In this document: positions 43,293 to 50,899 of the stretch, piece after piece | Position numbering within the stretch: position 1 is the first letter of the stretch | Layout of the letters: the number at the start of each line of letters is the position of its first letter | Made by a program: the position numbers and the translations under genes | Origin: Paractinoplanes lichenicola | Lineage (GTDB): Bacteria; Actinomycetota; Actinomycetes; Mycobacteriales; Micromonosporaceae | Assembly: GCF_016785085.1 (NCBI RefSeq) | Contig: NZ_JAENHO010000001.1 | Span: 868,001-932,000, forward strand | Length of the DNA: 64,000 nt | Direction of reading: 5' to 3' | The notes under the pieces: generated by a model | Told to the model about the DNA's origin: nothing | Databases searched by the model: none | Seen by the model: the letters and a program-made list of their open reading frames with translations, nothing else

Positions 43293-43988
43293 TCAGCGGC
43301 CACGGGCGATCAGGGCGGCCACGCCGTCGAGGATGCGCTGCAGGCCGAACTCGAAATCCTCCGGCCCGCGCGGGGTGAGCGCACCCGCCTCGAACGCGCC
43401 GGCCACGGCCGGGAACCGGGCCGGATCGACGTAGCGGCGGACCAGGTCGGCGTTGGCCGTCCACCACTGCTCGTCGGTCTGCCCGGTGCGGGCGCCGACC
43501 TCGGCCGCGTCGACCTCGTCACGGGCGGCGCCGCGGACGTAGCGGAACACGGCGTTGACGGCGCCGACGAGCTCGCGCTGGCCGAGGCCCACGTCGCCGA
43601 CGGCCTGCAGCACTGACTCGAACGCGGCCAGCGAGTGCGGGCCGAGCGTCGAGCGGGTCAACGGCACGCTCAGGACCCACGGGTGGCGGTGGGACAGCGC
43701 GTATTCGGCCCGGGCGGCCACCTCGAGCTTGGCCCGCCAGCCCCCGGCCACGTTCTCGAGCGCCGGCGACTCGGCGTTGACGGCGTCGACCATCGCGGTG
43801 AGCAGCTCGCTCTTGTTGGCGACATGCCGGTACAGCGACATCGCGCCGGCGCCGAGCTCGGTCGCCACCCGGCGCATGGTGACCGCCTCCAGCCCCTCCG
43901 CGTCGGCCACCCGGACGGCCGCCTCGACGATGCGGCGCGGCGTCAGACCCGGCCGGCGCCCGGCGGACTCGTCCCACAACAGCGCCAT
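43293..43988 (-). CDS. TetR/AcrR family regulator of the DUF418 gene
   Basis: 231 residues. HTH: RIVEAAVRVADAEGLEAVTMRRVATELGAGAMSLYRHVANKSELL, the TetR class with a C-terminal TetR_C_1-type domain (GHRHPW-like ALSHRHPWVL). The stop abuts the convergent flavoprotein stop. The start is set at the ATG at 43988; AGGAGG lies 18 bases upstream, further than usual. It is divergent from the DUF418 gene, with a perfect inverted repeat over that gene's start. Confidence 0.88.
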   Translation of the reverse strand: MALLWDESAGRRPGLTPRRIVEAAVRVADAEGLEAVTMRRVATELGAGAMSLYRHVANKSELLTAMVDAVNAESPALENVAGGWRAKLEVAARAEYALSHRHPWVLSVPLTRSTLGPHSLAAFESVLQAVGDVGLGQRELVGAVNAVFRYVRGAARDEVDAAEVGARTGQTDEQWWTANADLVRRYVDPARFPAVAGAFEAGALTPRGPEDFEFGLQRILDGVAALIARGR

Positions 43989-44068
43989 CTGCCGGTCGAT
44001 GTCTGTCCTCCTCAGGCCGTGAACGTGCCAGACCACGCTAGCCGGTTGCCTCTCGAGCCGACCGATGC

Positions 44069-44098
44069 GTACGTTGTACCCATGGGCGTACAACGTAC
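44069..44098 (+). promoter_or_regulatory. Perfect TetR operator overlapping the DUF418 start codon
   Basis: GTACGTTGTAC (44069-44079), an 8-base spacer (44080-44087) and GTACAACGTAC (44088-44098) form an exact 11-bp inverted repeat. The spacer contains the ATG (44082) of the DUF418 gene and there is no ribosome site, so the transcript may be leaderless. Bound TetR would then block initiation directly. Confidence 0.75.
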
Positions 44099-45275
44099 CC
44101 ACACGGCTCGCATCACGGCGGTCGACGCGCTTCGCGGCGTCGCGCTGCTCGGCATCCTGGTGGTCAACATCGCGTTCTTCGCGTCCGGCGACGCCTTCCA
44201 CCACGCCGGCGGCCACTCCCCCACCCGCGACCTGGTCCACCTGCTGTTCGAGATGAAGTTCTACCTGCTGTTCTCGTTCCTGTTCGGCTACAGCTTCACC
44301 CTGCAGATCGACTCGGCGGCCCGGGCCGGCGCCCGCTTCGGCCCGCGCATCCTGCGCCGCTGCGCCGGGTTGTTCGCGCTCGGCGCCCTGCACGCGGTGC
44401 TGTTCTTCTACGGCGACATCCTCACCACGTACGCGGTGCTCGGTCTGGTGTTGCTCGCGGTGCACCGCATCGGCCCCCGCGCCGCCCTGTTGACCGGCGC
44501 GACCCTCACCGCCGTCGTCGGCCTGGCCATCGGCATCGCCGGCCTCACCGTCGGCTCGCTCGGCGATCCGGACGCGGCGGCGCAGGCGCGGGCCATGACC
44601 GACGCGCTCGCGGGCAGCCCCGCCTCGGTGATCGGGCTCAACCTGGCCACGCTGCCCGATCAGGCGCTGTCCGTCGCCGTGCAGGCCCCGCTCTCGCTGG
44701 CCGCGTTCCTGGCCGGGCTGGCCGCGGGCAAGACCGGTTTCCTGGTCACCGCCGATCCGGCCACCCTGCGCCGCATCCAGCTGGCCGGCTTCCCGATCAG
44801 CCTGGCCGGGGCCGCCCTGTTCACCCTCGGCGGCGGCACCACCAACCTGCTCGGACTGGCCGCCTCGATCCTGACCGCGCCGCTGCTCACCGCCGCCTAC
44901 GTCGCCGCGCTGCTCAGCCTCTTCCGCACCACGCCCGGCGCACGCCTGGCCGCATGGGTCGCCCCGGCCGGACGGATGGCGCTGACCAACTACCTGAGCC
45001 AATCGGTGGTCTGCGCCCTGATCTTCACCGGGTGGGGCCTCGCGCTGGCCGGGGAACTGCCGCCGCGGGCCGTCCTGCTGACCGCCGCCGTCATCTTCGT
45101 CGCCCAGGTCCTGATCAGCCGCTGGTGGCTGCGCGATCACCGCTACGGCCCGGCCGAGCGCCTCCTGCGCCTGATCACGAACGCGGAGCGCCGCCCTGCC
45201 TCCGAGCCGGCCCCGAACGCCGCGCCGCCCGGCGCAGCACGTACACATAGGCCGGTGGGACCGCCAGGAGCGTGA
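44082..45275 (+). CDS. DUF418 domain membrane protein
   Basis: 397 residues with about ten membrane helices. It starts RITAVDALRGVALLGILVVNIAFF, typical of DUF418/acyltransferase-3-like proteins (VDxLRGxAllGIl); the C-terminal DUF418 region includes PAGRMALTNYLSQSVV and RWWLRDHRYGPAERLLR. Function unknown; several relatives are linked to antibiotic or stress responses through a TetR regulator, as here. The last 101 bases overlap a convergent small membrane gene. Confidence 0.9.
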   Translation: MGVQRTHTARITAVDALRGVALLGILVVNIAFFASGDAFHHAGGHSPTRDLVHLLFEMKFYLLFSFLFGYSFTLQIDSAARAGARFGPRILRRCAGLFALGALHAVLFFYGDILTTYAVLGLVLLAVHRIGPRAALLTGATLTAVVGLAIGIAGLTVGSLGDPDAAAQARAMTDALAGSPASVIGLNLATLPDQALSVAVQAPLSLAAFLAGLAAGKTGFLVTADPATLRRIQLAGFPISLAGAALFTLGGGTTNLLGLAASILTAPLLTAAYVAALLSLFRTTPGARLAAWVAPAGRMALTNYLSQSVVCALIFTGWGLALAGELPPRAVLLTAAVIFVAQVLISRWWLRDHRYGPAERLLRLITNAERRPASEPAPNAAPPGAARTHRPVGPPGA

Positions 45276-45378
45276 CGAGAGCGACCCCGTACGGCTCAGC
45301 GACGCGGGTCAACTGCGCGAGGAGTGCCGTGCTGAGCAGGAGGGCCGGGGCGCCCCGCACCAGGTGCCGGGCGGTCAC
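45175..45378 (-). CDS. Small two-helix membrane protein
   Basis: 67 residues starting at GTG (MTARHLVRGAPALLLSTALL), with two hydrophobic stretches (about 8-22 and 29-48) and a basic tail. The GGGGGTGAG just upstream serves as ribosome site and overlaps the stop of the frameshifted gene at 45380, so the two were probably coupled. No family recognised. It overlaps the end of the DUF418 gene on the other strand. Confidence 0.5.
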   Translation of the reverse strand: MTARHLVRGAPALLLSTALLAQLTRVAEPYGVALVTLLAVPPAYVYVLRRAARRSGPARRQGGAPRS

Positions 45379-45379
45379 C

Positions 45380-45735
45380 TCACCCCCACAGCTGAACCTC
45401 GTCGAGCCGGCTAAGGACGGCGACGGCCACCACCGCCTCGGGGCGCAGGGCGTCGCGCCACGAGGCCCACGGGTCGCCGGCGTCGGCCAGCCGGTGGCGT
45501 AGACCGCGACGAGCACGCCGGCCGCCAGGGTGACCAGGGAGGCGACCGCTCGTCCGAGATCCGCGGCCGTGTCGCCGGGCCGCTTGGGCGGTTCGTACGC
45601 GTGCCGGGACTCGTGGGTCTGGCTCGGCGGCACGTACGACGGATCGGGCTTCGGCAGCTCCGGCGGGCTCCACGGCTGGGCCGGCACCTCCTGTTCAGGG
45701 GTGCCCGGAATCGCGTTCCGGAGGGGGCGTCGCAC
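45380..45735 (-). pseudogene. Frameshifted small membrane protein gene
   Basis: The N-terminal part in one frame has a Pro-rich leader and GDTAADLGRAVASLVTLAAGVLVAVYATGW, a good membrane helix. The protein-like continuation (ADAGDPWASWRDALRPEAVVAV, then AVLSRLDEVQLWG and stop at 45380) lies in another frame from about 45480. One base gained or lost near 45480-45500 explains this. It could be a true mutation, programmed shift or sequencing error. Family unknown. Confidence 0.5.
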
Positions 45736-45747
45736 CCCCCAGCCGGC

Positions 45748-46812
45748 TCAGAACAGCGTGTCCTGCACGCGGTCGGCCTGGACCAGGGCGGTCAGGGTGA
45801 CACGGAGCCCGGCCAGCGGGGGCACCTCGGCCCCGGCCAACAGGGACAGCGCGACGCCGGACCAGACTTGCGGGCTGGCCGTGGCGGTCGGCCGGCCGCC
45901 ACGCAGGACACAGACCGGGCTTTCGAGGGAAGACGGGCGCGCGGTCAGGGTAAGCCCCGACGCGAGGAGCCCGGCCCGCTCGGCCCGCCGGCAGACCCGC
46001 TCGACACACATCTCCACCAGCTCGGCCGGGGTCCAATCCGGTCGCGCGTAGCCCTGGATCGACCCCTCCGACGACAGGGTCGACCGGCGCTCGACGGGTC
46101 GCACGACGGCGTCGTCGGAGCCCTCGCGGATCGCCCGGAGCCGCCGGGCCATCGCGGTGCCGCACAAGCGCCGCAACGTCTCGTACGGAATCGCGTCGAG
46201 CCCGTCCAGACCGGTGATGCCCAGCGACTCGAGGCGCTCGACCGTGCGGGCGCCGACGCCCCAGACGTCGCGCAACGGCAGCCCGGCCCGCAACTCGGCC
46301 TCCCGGTCGGGCCCGATCACGTGCAGCCCGTCGGGTTTCGCCGCCCGCGAGGCGAGCTTGGCCATGAGCTTGGTGCGGCCGACCCCCACGCTGACCGGGA
46401 TCTCGAGCTCGGCCGCCGCGCGCCGCCGCACCTCACGACCGGCCGCGACCGCCTCCTCGGTGCTGCGCGCGCCGACGTCGAGGAAGGCCTCCTCCATCGA
46501 GCCCGGCTCGACCGCGCGGGCGCACTCACGAAACAAATCGAGCAGGGCCTCGCCGGCCTCCTCGACCTCGCCCTGCGGCACGTCGACGAGGATCAGCTCG
46601 GGACACTGCCGCAGCGCCTCCTGGGTGTGCACGCCCGACCGGACGCCGCGGGCCCGGGCCGGATAGTTGGCGCTCGCGATGATCACGTGAGCGACGACGG
46701 CGACCGGCAGCCCGGCCAGCTGCGGCCGGCCCCGCAACACCACCGAGGCGAAGAACGCGTCGGCATCGGCGTGCAGCAGCGGCCCTCGACTCACCCCGGG
46801 AATAGTACACAT
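45748..46812 (-). CDS. dinB: Y-family DNA polymerase (DinB/Pol IV type)
   Basis: 354 residues. Palm motif LHADADAFFASV with the catalytic Asp16 and aromatic steric gate; second motif EPGSMEEAFLDV; PVSVGVGRTKLMAKLASRAAKP; helix-hairpin-helix LRDVWGVGARTVERLESLGI; little-finger domain to the end. The second catalytic motif reads Glu107-Glu108 where the family has Asp-Glu, and the SVE after the first motif is SVV. No beta-clamp motif is obvious at the C-terminus. Probably a translesion polymerase, possibly with altered activity. A LexA-like box overlaps the start. Confidence 0.88.
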   Translation of the reverse strand: MCTIPGVSRGPLLHADADAFFASVVLRGRPQLAGLPVAVVAHVIIASANYPARARGVRSGVHTQEALRQCPELILVDVPQGEVEEAGEALLDLFRECARAVEPGSMEEAFLDVGARSTEEAVAAGREVRRRAAAELEIPVSVGVGRTKLMAKLASRAAKPDGLHVIGPDREAELRAGLPLRDVWGVGARTVERLESLGITGLDGLDAIPYETLRRLCGTAMARRLRAIREGSDDAVVRPVERRSTLSSEGSIQGYARPDWTPAELVEMCVERVCRRAERAGLLASGLTLTARPSSLESPVCVLRGGRPTATASPQVWSGVALSLLAGAEVPPLAGLRVTLTALVQADRVQDTLF

Positions 46813-46818
46813 GTTCTA
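46803..46818 (-). promoter_or_regulatory. LexA-like SOS box over the dinB start
   Basis: On the minus strand TAGAAC-ATGT-GTACTA is a dyad with one mismatch and fits the actinobacterial GAAC-N4-GTTC SOS box except for one base. The dinB ATG begins directly after GAAC. LexA bound here would prevent expression; damage would relieve it. Confidence 0.5.
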
Positions 46819-46850
46819 AGCAAGCGATCCAGGCATCTTGATCGAGTCAG

Positions 46851-47108
46851 TCGATCCTCTGGCCGGTCGGCTCGGCTCTCATCGTCGGCCTGATCTTCCT
46901 CAGCGAGGGCGCGGCCCGCCGCAACGTCCTGCACTACGGGCTCGGCACCTGGATCGTCCTGGTCGCCGGCGTCTCGCTGCTGTTCGGCGGCGCCGGCTTC
47001 TCCTGGGTGCTCGCCGTGGCCGGCGGCGGCGGTTACCTCCTCGCCACCGGCCTCGAGCACCGTCGTCAGGCGAACAGGCTGATGCCGCCGTCGGCCGCGA
47101 TCGCCTGA
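46851..47108 (+). pseudogene. C-terminal fragment of a membrane protein gene
   Basis: With no start codon, the frame reads VGSALIVGLIFLSEGAARRNVLHYGLGTWIVLVAGVSLLFGGAGFSW and LAVAGGGGYLLATGLEHRRQ, two to three clear membrane helices, then runs into antisense of the SDR fragment. The N-terminal part is missing. Family not recognised. Confidence 0.45.
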
Positions 47109-47259
47109 CCGTTGATGTAGCCGGACTGCTCGCCGGCCAGGAAGACCAGCAGCGGCGTGACATCGTCGTACGGGGTGCCGAAATTGCGCATCGGGCTGCG
47201 GCCCTCGATCCGCTCGGCGGCCGCCCGGCCCTGGTCGGTCAGGTCGAAGCCGGGCGTGC
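47066..47259 (-). pseudogene. C-terminal fragment of a short-chain dehydrogenase gene
   Basis: About 60 residues ending RSPMRNFGTPYDDVTPLLVFLAGEQSGYINGQAIAADGG ISLFA, the normal C-terminus of FabG-like SDRs (G-x-P-D-D-V ... FLA ... GQ-x-x-x-DGG). The nucleotide-binding and catalytic parts are absent. Upstream it abuts the TetR fragment at about 47260. Confidence 0.7.
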
Positions 47260-47262
47260 GGG

Positions 47263-47391
47263 GTGGCCATCGGCGTGTTTCGCCGCGACGGCTTCGAGCA
47301 GGCGACGATCGCCGACGTCGCTGCGGCGGCCGGCGTCTCCCGCAGCACGTTCCAGCGCTACTTCCCGACCAAGGAAGACGTGCTCCGGCGG
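47263..47391 (+). pseudogene. N-terminal fragment of a TetR regulator gene
   Basis: Codes GVFRRDGFEQATIADVAAAAGVSRSTFQRYFPTKEDVL, a complete TetR helix-turn-helix, and then stops making sense where the SDR gene begins on the other strand (47392). The ligand domain and the first residues are lost. With the SDR fragment it may be the remains of one divergent SDR/TetR pair. Confidence 0.7.
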
Positions 47392-48132
47392 TCAGGAGCG
47401 GTAGCGGCCGCTGAGCACCCCGAGGACGTCGGCGTAGCGGCCCTCGGCCACGGCGTTGCGCTGCCATTTGACCCGCTCGACGAGGATCTGCTCGGCCTGG
47501 TCGTCGGCCTCGAGCAGGGTCATCACCTCGTCCAGGAAGTCGTCCAGGGGCATCGCCACCTCGGAGTTCTGCTGGTTCATCAGCGTGGTCCGGGTGGCCG
47601 GCGGGACCAGTTCGATCACCCGGACGCTGCTCTTGTGCAGCTGCACCCGCAGGCTCTCGGTGAAGGAGTGGATGGCGGCCTTGGTGGCGTTGTAGGTCGG
47701 CGTGGCCGGCAGCGGCACGTACGCCAGGCCCGAGCTGACGGTCATGACGGTCGCGGACGGCTGGGCCAGCAGGCCGGGCAGGAACGCGTTGATCAGCCGG
47801 ATCGGCCCGAGCAGGTTGACCGCGACGGTGCGCTCGGCGACGTCCAGCGACGCCGGGTCGAGCAGGTCCTCGGGCTCCATGATGCCGGCCATGGTGATCA
47901 GGGTGTCGAGGGCCGGGTAGCGGTTGGCGAGCTCGTCACGGGCGGCGGTGATCGAAGCCGGGCCGGTGGTGTCGATGGAGACCGTGTCAATTCCGGGGTG
48001 CTCGGCGGCGATCTGCTTCAGCAGGCCGGTGCGGCGGCCACCGACGATGACGGTGTTGCCCTTGGCTTGCAGGCGCAGGGCCAGGCCGAGGCCGATGCCG
48101 GAGGTCGCGCCGGGGATGAAGATCGTGTTCAT
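47392..48132 (-). CDS. Short-chain dehydrogenase (DltE-like SDR)
   Basis: 246 residues. NAD(P) loop FIPGATSGIGLGLALRLQ, LITMAGIM, catalytic Ser in VSSGLAYVPLP and Tyr-x3-Lys in PTYNATKAAIH. The classical SDR fold with a cytosolic oxidoreductase role; DltE-like members are of unknown substrate. The start is the ATG at 48132; an upstream ATG at 48144 (MLDP) is possible. It sits beside an SDR/TetR fragment pair that is not its own duplicate. Confidence 0.88.
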   Translation of the reverse strand: MNTIFIPGATSGIGLGLALRLQAKGNTVIVGGRRTGLLKQIAAEHPGIDTVSIDTTGPASITAARDELANRYPALDTLITMAGIMEPEDLLDPASLDVAERTVAVNLLGPIRLINAFLPGLLAQPSATVMTVSSGLAYVPLPATPTYNATKAAIHSFTESLRVQLHKSSVRVIELVPPATRTTLMNQQNSEVAMPLDDFLDEVMTLLEADDQAEQILVERVKWQRNAVAEGRYADVLGVLSGRYRS

Positions 48133-48241
48133 GGGATCCAGCATCGCCACGCGGAACGGGGATATGAAGGCCGCGTTTAGCCTAGGTATTCCATGCCCCG
48201 GCCAGCCTTGTTCCATTGAGGCATATCGATAGTATGGCGGG

Positions 48242-50218
48242 ATGACGAGCGTGCGGCGCGTGGTCTCGGCAATATCCGTCGGAGTTCTGGCCCTCACTGC
48301 CTCGCCCGCCGTGGCCGCCCCGCCCGGCGAGGTCGACCCCGACACCCCGTGGCGCATGCGGCACTGGCCGCAGACCCAGCCGTGGCAGGCCGACGAGGCC
48401 GCCGCGCTCAGCAAGAAGAGCGGGCCGCAGCCGATCGATCCGCAGCGGTACGAGTTGCCCGACACGATGACGTGGGCGGATTACCAGCCGGTGCCCGGCA
48501 CCGACTGGAACAACCCGGCCGTACGCGGGTCGCAGCGCAACTTCAACGGCGCGCTCGTGCTCGTCGACTACCCGAACCAGCCGTTCGTCGTCACGCAGCC
48601 CGCCAACTCCACGATCTACGGCAATCCGTCCGGCGTCGAGAAGCTCGCGCGGGCCGACGTGCCGCAGTTCTATCGCGACTTCCTCAACAAGCCGGGCGCG
48701 CTCAATCGCGGGCACACCATCCACGAGTATTGGATGGAGGACTCGAACGGGCGTTTCGGCATCGAGCTCAACGCGTACGGGGTCTATCAGATGCCGGCCG
48801 AGAGCCACGAATACGGCATCGAGGCCCAGTTCCAGCGCGGCCAGGGCTGCCCGGCCGGCGACTCCTGCAACCGCAACCTGCGCACCGACGCCCGCGCGGC
48901 CTGGATCGCGGCGGTCGGCGAGGCGGAGGCGGCCAAGTACGACTTCGTCTTCTTCCTCTCGGCCGGGCAGGACGAGTCGGCCACGTGGCAGGAGTTCGGG
49001 CCGATGAAGTTCACGACGAAGGAGGACGTGACCGACGAGTGGGGGCCGCCGGACGCGGCGCTGCCGAACTGGAACGCCACCCGCTACGTCGACTGGACCT
49101 CGTGGCAGGCGTCGGCGAACATCTGGCCCAACGCCACCCAGGGTAGCTCGCTGCAGGCCGAGAGCTCGGGCATGTCGACGTACGCTCACGAGTTCAGCCA
49201 CATCCTCGGCGTCGGCGACAACTACAACAACCCGTACGGGGTCCCGGCCCGGCGTGACTACAGCGGGCCCTGGGAGATGCTCAGCCGGGGCACGTTCAAC
49301 GGTCCCGGCGGTCCGCACAGCCGCTGGCTGATCCCGGGCACGGCCGGCTCGTCGATGGGCGCCCAGCACATGCTGCGCAACAAGCTCAAGCTCGGCATCG
49401 CCGGGGACGTCCTGCAGCTCTCCCGCGCCGGGCTGGCCGCTTCCGGCGTCGTGGTCACCAACGTGACCGCCCGCTCCATAAAATCAACGGGCATCAACGT
49501 GACGCTCGACGGCGGCGACCTGAGCCCGGCCTGCAACACCGCGACCGACCCGCTCTGCGACGGCGGCGGCTACGACAACTACACGCTCGAGGTCGTCGAC
49601 CGGATGGGCTTCGACTCGTTCACACCCGACTCCGGGGTGCTGCTGGCCAAGACCAAGAACGCCGACGCCGCCCCCTTCATCTGGACGATCGACGCCAACC
49701 CGCAGGACATCGACAAGGTCGACTTCGTGTTGCCCGACGGCACCCCGCAAAAGATGACGATCGGCGACTACCGGCAGCTCTCCGACGCCCTCTTCCACGC
49801 CGGCACAGGCTCCGGCAGCCTTTTCGAGTACGTCGACACGCCGAACCGCCTGCACTTCTACGTCCTCGATCGGCGCCGCGACAGCAAGGGCGTTCTCTCG
49901 TACGAGGTGGCAGTCCGCTCCCTGGACGGCGCGGGCCCGTCGGTCCGGGGCGTCAAGGCTTTCCCGGCGCTCGCCTTCCCCGACCGCTCGGGCTGGGCCC
50001 GCTGCGCGATCCCCGTCCGCAACACCGGCCGAGCCACCGACGTCTTCCGCGTCACGGCCGCCGGGGCCACCCTTCCCCGTACGGTGGTCGGGGTGGCCGC
50101 CGGCAAGACGACCTCGGTCGAGGTGTGGACAAAAGACACCCGCCGCACGCCGGTGACCGTCACATCGGAAAGCAACCCGTCGGCCACGTCCACCACCACT
50201 TGCACCGCTCGGCGATAG
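48242..50218 (+). CDS. Secreted M6-family metalloprotease
   Basis: 658 residues, signal peptide about 1-25 (cleaved after SPAVAAP). The zinc site is His316-Glu-Phe-Ser-His320 in TYAHEFSHILGVGDNYNNPYG, followed by GPWEMLSRGTFNGPGGPHSRW, the immune-inhibitor-A/M6 arrangement. A long beta-rich C-terminal part ends in a NPCBM/CARDB-like domain (VRNTGRATDVFRVTA). Streptomyces homologues are extracellular proteases. It is monocistronic and divergent from the SDR. Confidence 0.9.
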   Translation: MTSVRRVVSAISVGVLALTASPAVAAPPGEVDPDTPWRMRHWPQTQPWQADEAAALSKKSGPQPIDPQRYELPDTMTWADYQPVPGTDWNNPAVRGSQRNFNGALVLVDYPNQPFVVTQPANSTIYGNPSGVEKLARADVPQFYRDFLNKPGALNRGHTIHEYWMEDSNGRFGIELNAYGVYQMPAESHEYGIEAQFQRGQGCPAGDSCNRNLRTDARAAWIAAVGEAEAAKYDFVFFLSAGQDESATWQEFGPMKFTTKEDVTDEWGPPDAALPNWNATRYVDWTSWQASANIWPNATQGSSLQAESSGMSTYAHEFSHILGVGDNYNNPYGVPARRDYSGPWEMLSRGTFNGPGGPHSRWLIPGTAGSSMGAQHMLRNKLKLGIAGDVLQLSRAGLAASGVVVTNVTARSIKSTGINVTLDGGDLSPACNTATDPLCDGGGYDNYTLEVVDRMGFDSFTPDSGVLLAKTKNADAAPFIWTIDANPQDIDKVDFVLPDGTPQKMTIGDYRQLSDALFHAGTGSGSLFEYVDTPNRLHFYVLDRRRDSKGVLSYEVAVRSLDGAGPSVRGVKAFPALAFPDRSGWARCAIPVRNTGRATDVFRVTAAGATLPRTVVGVAAGKTTSVEVWTKDTRRTPVTVTSESNPSATSTTTCTARR

Positions 50219-50287
50219 CGACCAGGCGTCCCTTTTGCATCCGGACATAAGCGCACGGCCACCCGGTCGGTGAAGTAGCTTCGGGGC

Positions 50288-50878
50288 ATGACAAGCGCCG
50301 CGTGGCCGAGGATTGTCGAGTGGCTGGAGCAATACGCTCCCTCGACGGCCGCGAACCTCAACCCGCCGGCGTCACCGTCCGCCGTGCGGGCGGCTATGGA
50401 CAACTTTCCCTTTGCCGCTCCGGATGGGCTGATCGACCTATGGTCGACCGTCGACGGCGAGACACCGACCCGAACCGAGGCCCACGGATACCTGATCTCG
50501 CCGCTGTACCACCTCATGCCCCTGAGTGAGGCGATCTCCTACCGGGAAATGCGCCTGTCCGTGAACGGCGATTCCGAGCATCTCGACGCTCTACGCTCCG
50601 GTCCCGCCGGCACCTATTCCGTATTCTCCTATTGGCTGCCGGAATGGATTCCCATCGCCGGGACGAATGAGGGCATGTTCGTCGACTGCCGCGAGGGTCC
50701 GATGCACGGCTGCGTTTCGGAGCACTTCCACTCGGACGGGCAAGAAGGCCCGGTCTGGGGGTCGGTGGACGAGATGCTCAGGGAGACGGCCGAGAAGTTG
50801 TGGGCCATCGACATCTCGGACATCGACGACGAGGACCCCGACCCCACCGAAGGCATCTGGTATTTCCCGTGGGGCTAG
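50288..50878 (+). CDS. SMI1/KNR4 family protein
   Basis: 196 residues. WPRIVEWLEQYAPSTAANLNPPAS, PDGLIDLWSTVDG, LYHLMPLSEAISYRE and FVDCREGPMHGCVSEH are the SMI1/KNR4 blocks. Such proteins often serve as immunity proteins to polymorphic toxins, but no toxin gene is next to it. A tail with acidic residues (DISDIDDEDPDP) is unusual. Could also be a housekeeping SMI1 protein. Confidence 0.85.
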   Translation: MTSAAWPRIVEWLEQYAPSTAANLNPPASPSAVRAAMDNFPFAAPDGLIDLWSTVDGETPTRTEAHGYLISPLYHLMPLSEAISYREMRLSVNGDSEHLDALRSGPAGTYSVFSYWLPEWIPIAGTNEGMFVDCREGPMHGCVSEHFHSDGQEGPVWGSVDEMLRETAEKLWAIDISDIDDEDPDPTEGIWYFPWG

Positions 50879-50899
50879 CGTTTCAGGACTGGGACGGGA

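Noticed and set aside
50288..50878. Toxin-immunity system around the SMI1 protein
   Set aside because: The neighbours are a secreted M6 protease and a phosphatase; no polymorphic toxin is present.
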